NCBI RefSeq assembly: GCF_002028405.1
Contig: NZ_CP020046.1
Location: 1,240,001-1,304,000 of the forward strand
Reading direction: 5' to 3'
From: Thiomonas intermedia
GTDB taxonomy: Bacteria; Pseudomonadota; Gammaproteobacteria; Burkholderiales; Burkholderiaceae_C
DNA length: 64,000 nucleotides
Below are positions 59,960 to 64,000 of this stretch, piece by piece. The notes under the pieces are model-generated. The model was not told where the DNA came from. It ran no database searches and was given only the letters and a program-made list of their open reading frames with translations. The position numbers and the translations under genes were made by a program. Positions within the stretch are counted from its first letter, which is position 1. Each line of letters starts with the position of its first letter.

Positions 59960-60037
59960 TCGCAACGTTCACCGACTACGCTGGTTGGGTGTCTGGTTCA
60001 GCCAGCGCACCACCCCATACCCATAAAGGAGACTGCC

Positions 60038-60115
60038 ATGCAACACATCCCCCTTCGCGTCACGCCCCGTGCCGATCTGGCGCCCGGTCAAGCACTGCAG
60101 CGCGCCCGCCCTTGA
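60038..60115 (+). CDS. 25-codon micro-ORF upstream of katG
   Basis: MQHIPLRVT...LQRARP, 25 residues, preceded by AAAGGAG at ideal distance. It ends 42 bases before katG, which has its own AAAGGAG. The peptide is basic (4 Arg) with no recognisable domain. It could be a leader peptide coupling translation to katG, or a small protein. Evidence for translation is the ribosome binding site only. Confidence 0.45.
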   Translation: MQHIPLRVTPRADLAPGQALQRARP

Positions 60116-60154
60116 GCGCCGGTGACTTTACCCAGCAAATCACAAAAGGAGTAA

Positions 60155-62344
<2,190 letters not shown>

Positions 62345-62378
62345 GGCGCCATTCACTCCACACACCTAGGAGGTCATC

Positions 62379-62462
62379 ATGAACCGGCTTCATGGCAGTT
62401 TTGATCGCTGGACGCGAGACATCCAAGCACTGCTGGCCGACCTGGCCAGTGGCACAGCCTGA
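62379..62462 (+). CDS. 27-codon micro-ORF downstream of katG
   Basis: MNRLHGSFDRW...LADLASGTA, 27 residues, with a near-perfect Shine-Dalgarno TAGGAGG 5 bases before the ATG. It lies between the katG stop (34 bases) and the katG terminator, so it would be on the katG mRNA. The sequence could form an amphipathic helix (RWTRDIQALLADLAS). No known family comes to mind. Confidence 0.5.
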   Translation: MNRLHGSFDRWTRDIQALLADLASGTA

Positions 62463-62513
62463 ACCTTGAGGAAGCCGGCCTGGGCGCAAGCCGAGACCGG
62501 CTAGCTGGACTTC

Positions 62514-62537
62514 GCCGGGCTCGTCCCGGCTTTTTTT
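62514..62537 (+). terminator. Intrinsic terminator of the katG transcript
   Basis: GCCGGG-CTCGT-CCCGGC followed by seven T residues. It overlaps the last codon and stop of the convergent nickel transporter gene. Confidence 0.88.
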
Positions 62538-63534
62538 ATCTTGCGCGGTAGTGATGCCAAGCCAGCGCCCAGATGGCGAGCAGCGATGCCGTCACGCCCA
62601 GCCCCAGCGCGGAAAAATCGAGTGATTCCAAATTCGCCCAAAGACTGCCGGATACCTGCATGTGCGCCCCCAGCAGTTGCAACCACTCGATGCCGCCAAT
62701 CACCAGCGCCACGCAGACCGACAAGCCGGTGATGAGCACGTTGAAACCCAGCTTGCGCGCGGCGTCCTGCATCGCCCAGTCATAGACCCGCAGCATGGCC
62801 AGGCCATCGGCCGTGTCCATCAAGCTCATGCCGGCGGCGAACAGCAGGGGGAATACGAGCACGCCGGCCACAGGGAAATCAGTGTGCTGTGCGAAGGCAG
62901 CCGACAGACCGAGCACCGCCACCTCGGTCGCCGTGTCGAACCCCAGGCCGAACAGGAAACCCAGCGGCAACATCTGCCAGCTGGCATGAATGCGCGAGTA
63001 GAGCCCGCGCAGCAGACGGCCCATGCCACCGCGGCGAGCGAGCAGATCGTCCACCGCGGCGGGGCTTATCACGTCGCCGCGACGCGCGGCCAGCAGCAGG
63101 CGCAGCAGCCGGCGGAAGATCAGCAGATTGACCATGCCGATGAGGGTGAGAAACCCCGCGGAGACGAGGGTGCCGATCCACCCACCGGCCACGCCCGCGT
63201 CTTGGATGAGCGCATGGGCATGGCGCGCCAGCAAGGCCACCACCGCCGACAGCAGCAGCACCACGCCGCTATGACCGAGGGAGAAGAACAAGCCGACGGC
63301 CATGGGACGCTGGCCGTCCTGGCGCAGTTTGCGGGTGACGTTGTCGATGGCAGCGATGTGATCGGCATCGAAGGCGTGACGCAGACCGAGCAAATAGGCC
63401 AGGGCGCCGATGCCCAGCAGCGCGGGATGGGCGGGCAGCATGGCCAGCAGCCAGCCCCAGGCGGCAAGATGCAGCACCAGCAGGGTCAGAACCGTGATGG
63501 CCAGGGGACGACGATTCAGGCCAGAGAGCAACAT
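62536..63534 (-). CDS. NiCoT-family nickel/cobalt permease
   Basis: 332 residues, eight hydrophobic helices. Signature 1 is LGLRHAFDADHIAAIDN in TM2, with GLGFDTATEV and GMSLMDTADG further on; all are NiCoT-specific. Imports Ni(II) or Co(II) across the inner membrane. Next to ureG on the same strand, so nickel supply for urease is the likely job. The stop sits inside the katG terminator. Confidence 0.93.
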   Translation of the reverse strand: MLLSGLNRRPLAITVLTLLVLHLAAWGWLLAMLPAHPALLGIGALAYLLGLRHAFDADHIAAIDNVTRKLRQDGQRPMAVGLFFSLGHSGVVLLLSAVVALLARHAHALIQDAGVAGGWIGTLVSAGFLTLIGMVNLLIFRRLLRLLLAARRGDVISPAAVDDLLARRGGMGRLLRGLYSRIHASWQMLPLGFLFGLGFDTATEVAVLGLSAAFAQHTDFPVAGVLVFPLLFAAGMSLMDTADGLAMLRVYDWAMQDAARKLGFNVLITGLSVCVALVIGGIEWLQLLGAHMQVSGSLWANLESLDFSALGLGVTASLLAIWALAWHHYRAR

Positions 63535-63550
63535 CGCGGACTCCTCGATT

Positions 63551-64000
63551 TCAGGCGATGACGAGCAAACCCTTGAGTTCGATGAACCGCACCACCGCCT
63601 CCAGCCCGTCGAGAGTCTTGAGGTTGGTCATGGCGTAGGGCCTGCCCGGGCGCATGCGCTCGGTGTCGGCGCGCATCACGTCGAGGTTGGCGCCTACATG
63701 CGGGGCCAGATCGGTTTTGTTGATGACGAACAGATCGCTCTTGGTGATGCCGGGCCCGCCCTTGCGCGGAATCTTCTCGCCGCCGGCCACGTCGATGACG
63801 TAGATGGTGAGGTCGCTGAGCTCCGGGCTGAAGGTCGCGGCGAGGTTGTCGCCGCCGCTTTCGATGAACACGATGTCGGCATCCGGAAATTGCTCCAGCA
63901 TGCGATCGACCGCTTCGAGATTGATCGAGGCATCTTCGCGGATGGCCGTGTGCGGACAGCCGCCCGTCTCCACGCCCATGATGCGTTCGGGTTCGAGCGC
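63551..64000 (-). CDS. ureG: Urease accessory GTPase UreG (5' end beyond the window)
   Basis: About 149 C-terminal residues. Clear UreG marks: [51 protein letters not shown] and the G4 NKTDLA. The P-loop lies outside the window. UreG delivers nickel to urease with UreD, UreF and UreE. It precedes the NiCoT gene by 16 bases. Confidence 0.96.
   Translation of the reverse strand, partial: ALEPERIMGVETGGCPHTAIREDASINLEAVDRMLEQFPDADIVFIESGGDNLAATFSPELSDLTIYVIDVAGGEKIPRKGGPGITKSDLFVINKTDLAPHVGANLDVMRADTERMRPGRPYAMTNLKTLDGLEAVVRFIELKGLLVIA

Overview
This is a 64 kb GC-rich chromosomal window of a betaproteobacterium of the order Burkholderiales. The evidence is the gene content: a BPSS1780-type membrane protein, a DUF2917/LysE/MocR cluster, a Mg-type HemB, the order lolB-ispE-tRNA-prs-rplY, and pilT/pilU. 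A Thiomonas-like genome is my best guess, but it rests on general resemblance and not on a search. Almost all of the window is densely packed core genome. There is no transposase, prophage or CRISPR array. The only mobile-type sequence I see is one roughly 100-bp MITE-like element, plus some GC-rich palindromic repeats.

Layout. 1-4.8 kb (minus): TPR protein, lolB, ispE, tRNA-Gln, prs and rplY form one run linking outer-membrane lipoprotein sorting, isoprenoid precursor synthesis, PRPP synthesis and a ribosomal protein. 4.9-9.8 kb (plus): mutM, a dynamin-like GTPase, mutY and a DUF429 protein form a tight group around 8-oxoguanine repair. 9.8-12.8 kb (minus): pilT, a cyclic-nucleotide-binding-domain protein and pilU (type IV pilus retraction). 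12.9-24.5 kb: YggS, a beta-lactamase-fold lipoprotein, acylphosphatase, a WrbA-like flavoprotein, DAHP synthase, a thioredoxin-like protein, EttA, RhlE, Apt, membrane proteins and an MFS carrier. 24.6-34 kb: EAL protein, M61 peptidase, enoyl-CoA hydratase, tRNA-Met, a small exported protein, MiaB, a D-Ala-D-Ala carboxypeptidase, a hydrolase, a 2Fe-2S ferredoxin and a VanZ protein.

34-37 kb: the haem genes hemJ and hemB are divergent, and the gap between them holds a convincing small RNA with an intrinsic terminator and an anti-Shine-Dalgarno loop. A cytochrome b and a BON-like secreted protein follow. 37-42.8 kb: MITE-like element, ThpR, ChaN-like protein, DUF1275, DMT carrier, TrhO, LplT-like MFS. 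42.9-46.6 kb (plus): an autoregulated copper module, merR-copA-DUF302-copZ, behind a clear MerR-type operator. 46.6-49.2 kb: LysE exporter and DUF2917 divergent from a MocR regulator. 49.2-56.4 kb: the queuosine genes tgt and queA, separated by an mlaE-mlaF-mlaD-lipoprotein operon and a DUF2202 ferritin-like gene. 56.4-59.7 kb (minus): a short polysaccharide cluster (deacetylase, GNAT/FemAB-like, GT2). 60-62.5 kb: katG flanked on both sides by micro-ORFs that have strong ribosome binding sites. 62.5-64 kb (minus): a NiCoT nickel permease and the 3' part of ureG, the edge of a urease cluster.

The best candidates for something undescribed are the hemJ/hemB small RNA, the katG-flanking micro-ORFs, the PilT-CNBD-PilU arrangement, and the dynamin-like GTPase between mutM and mutY.
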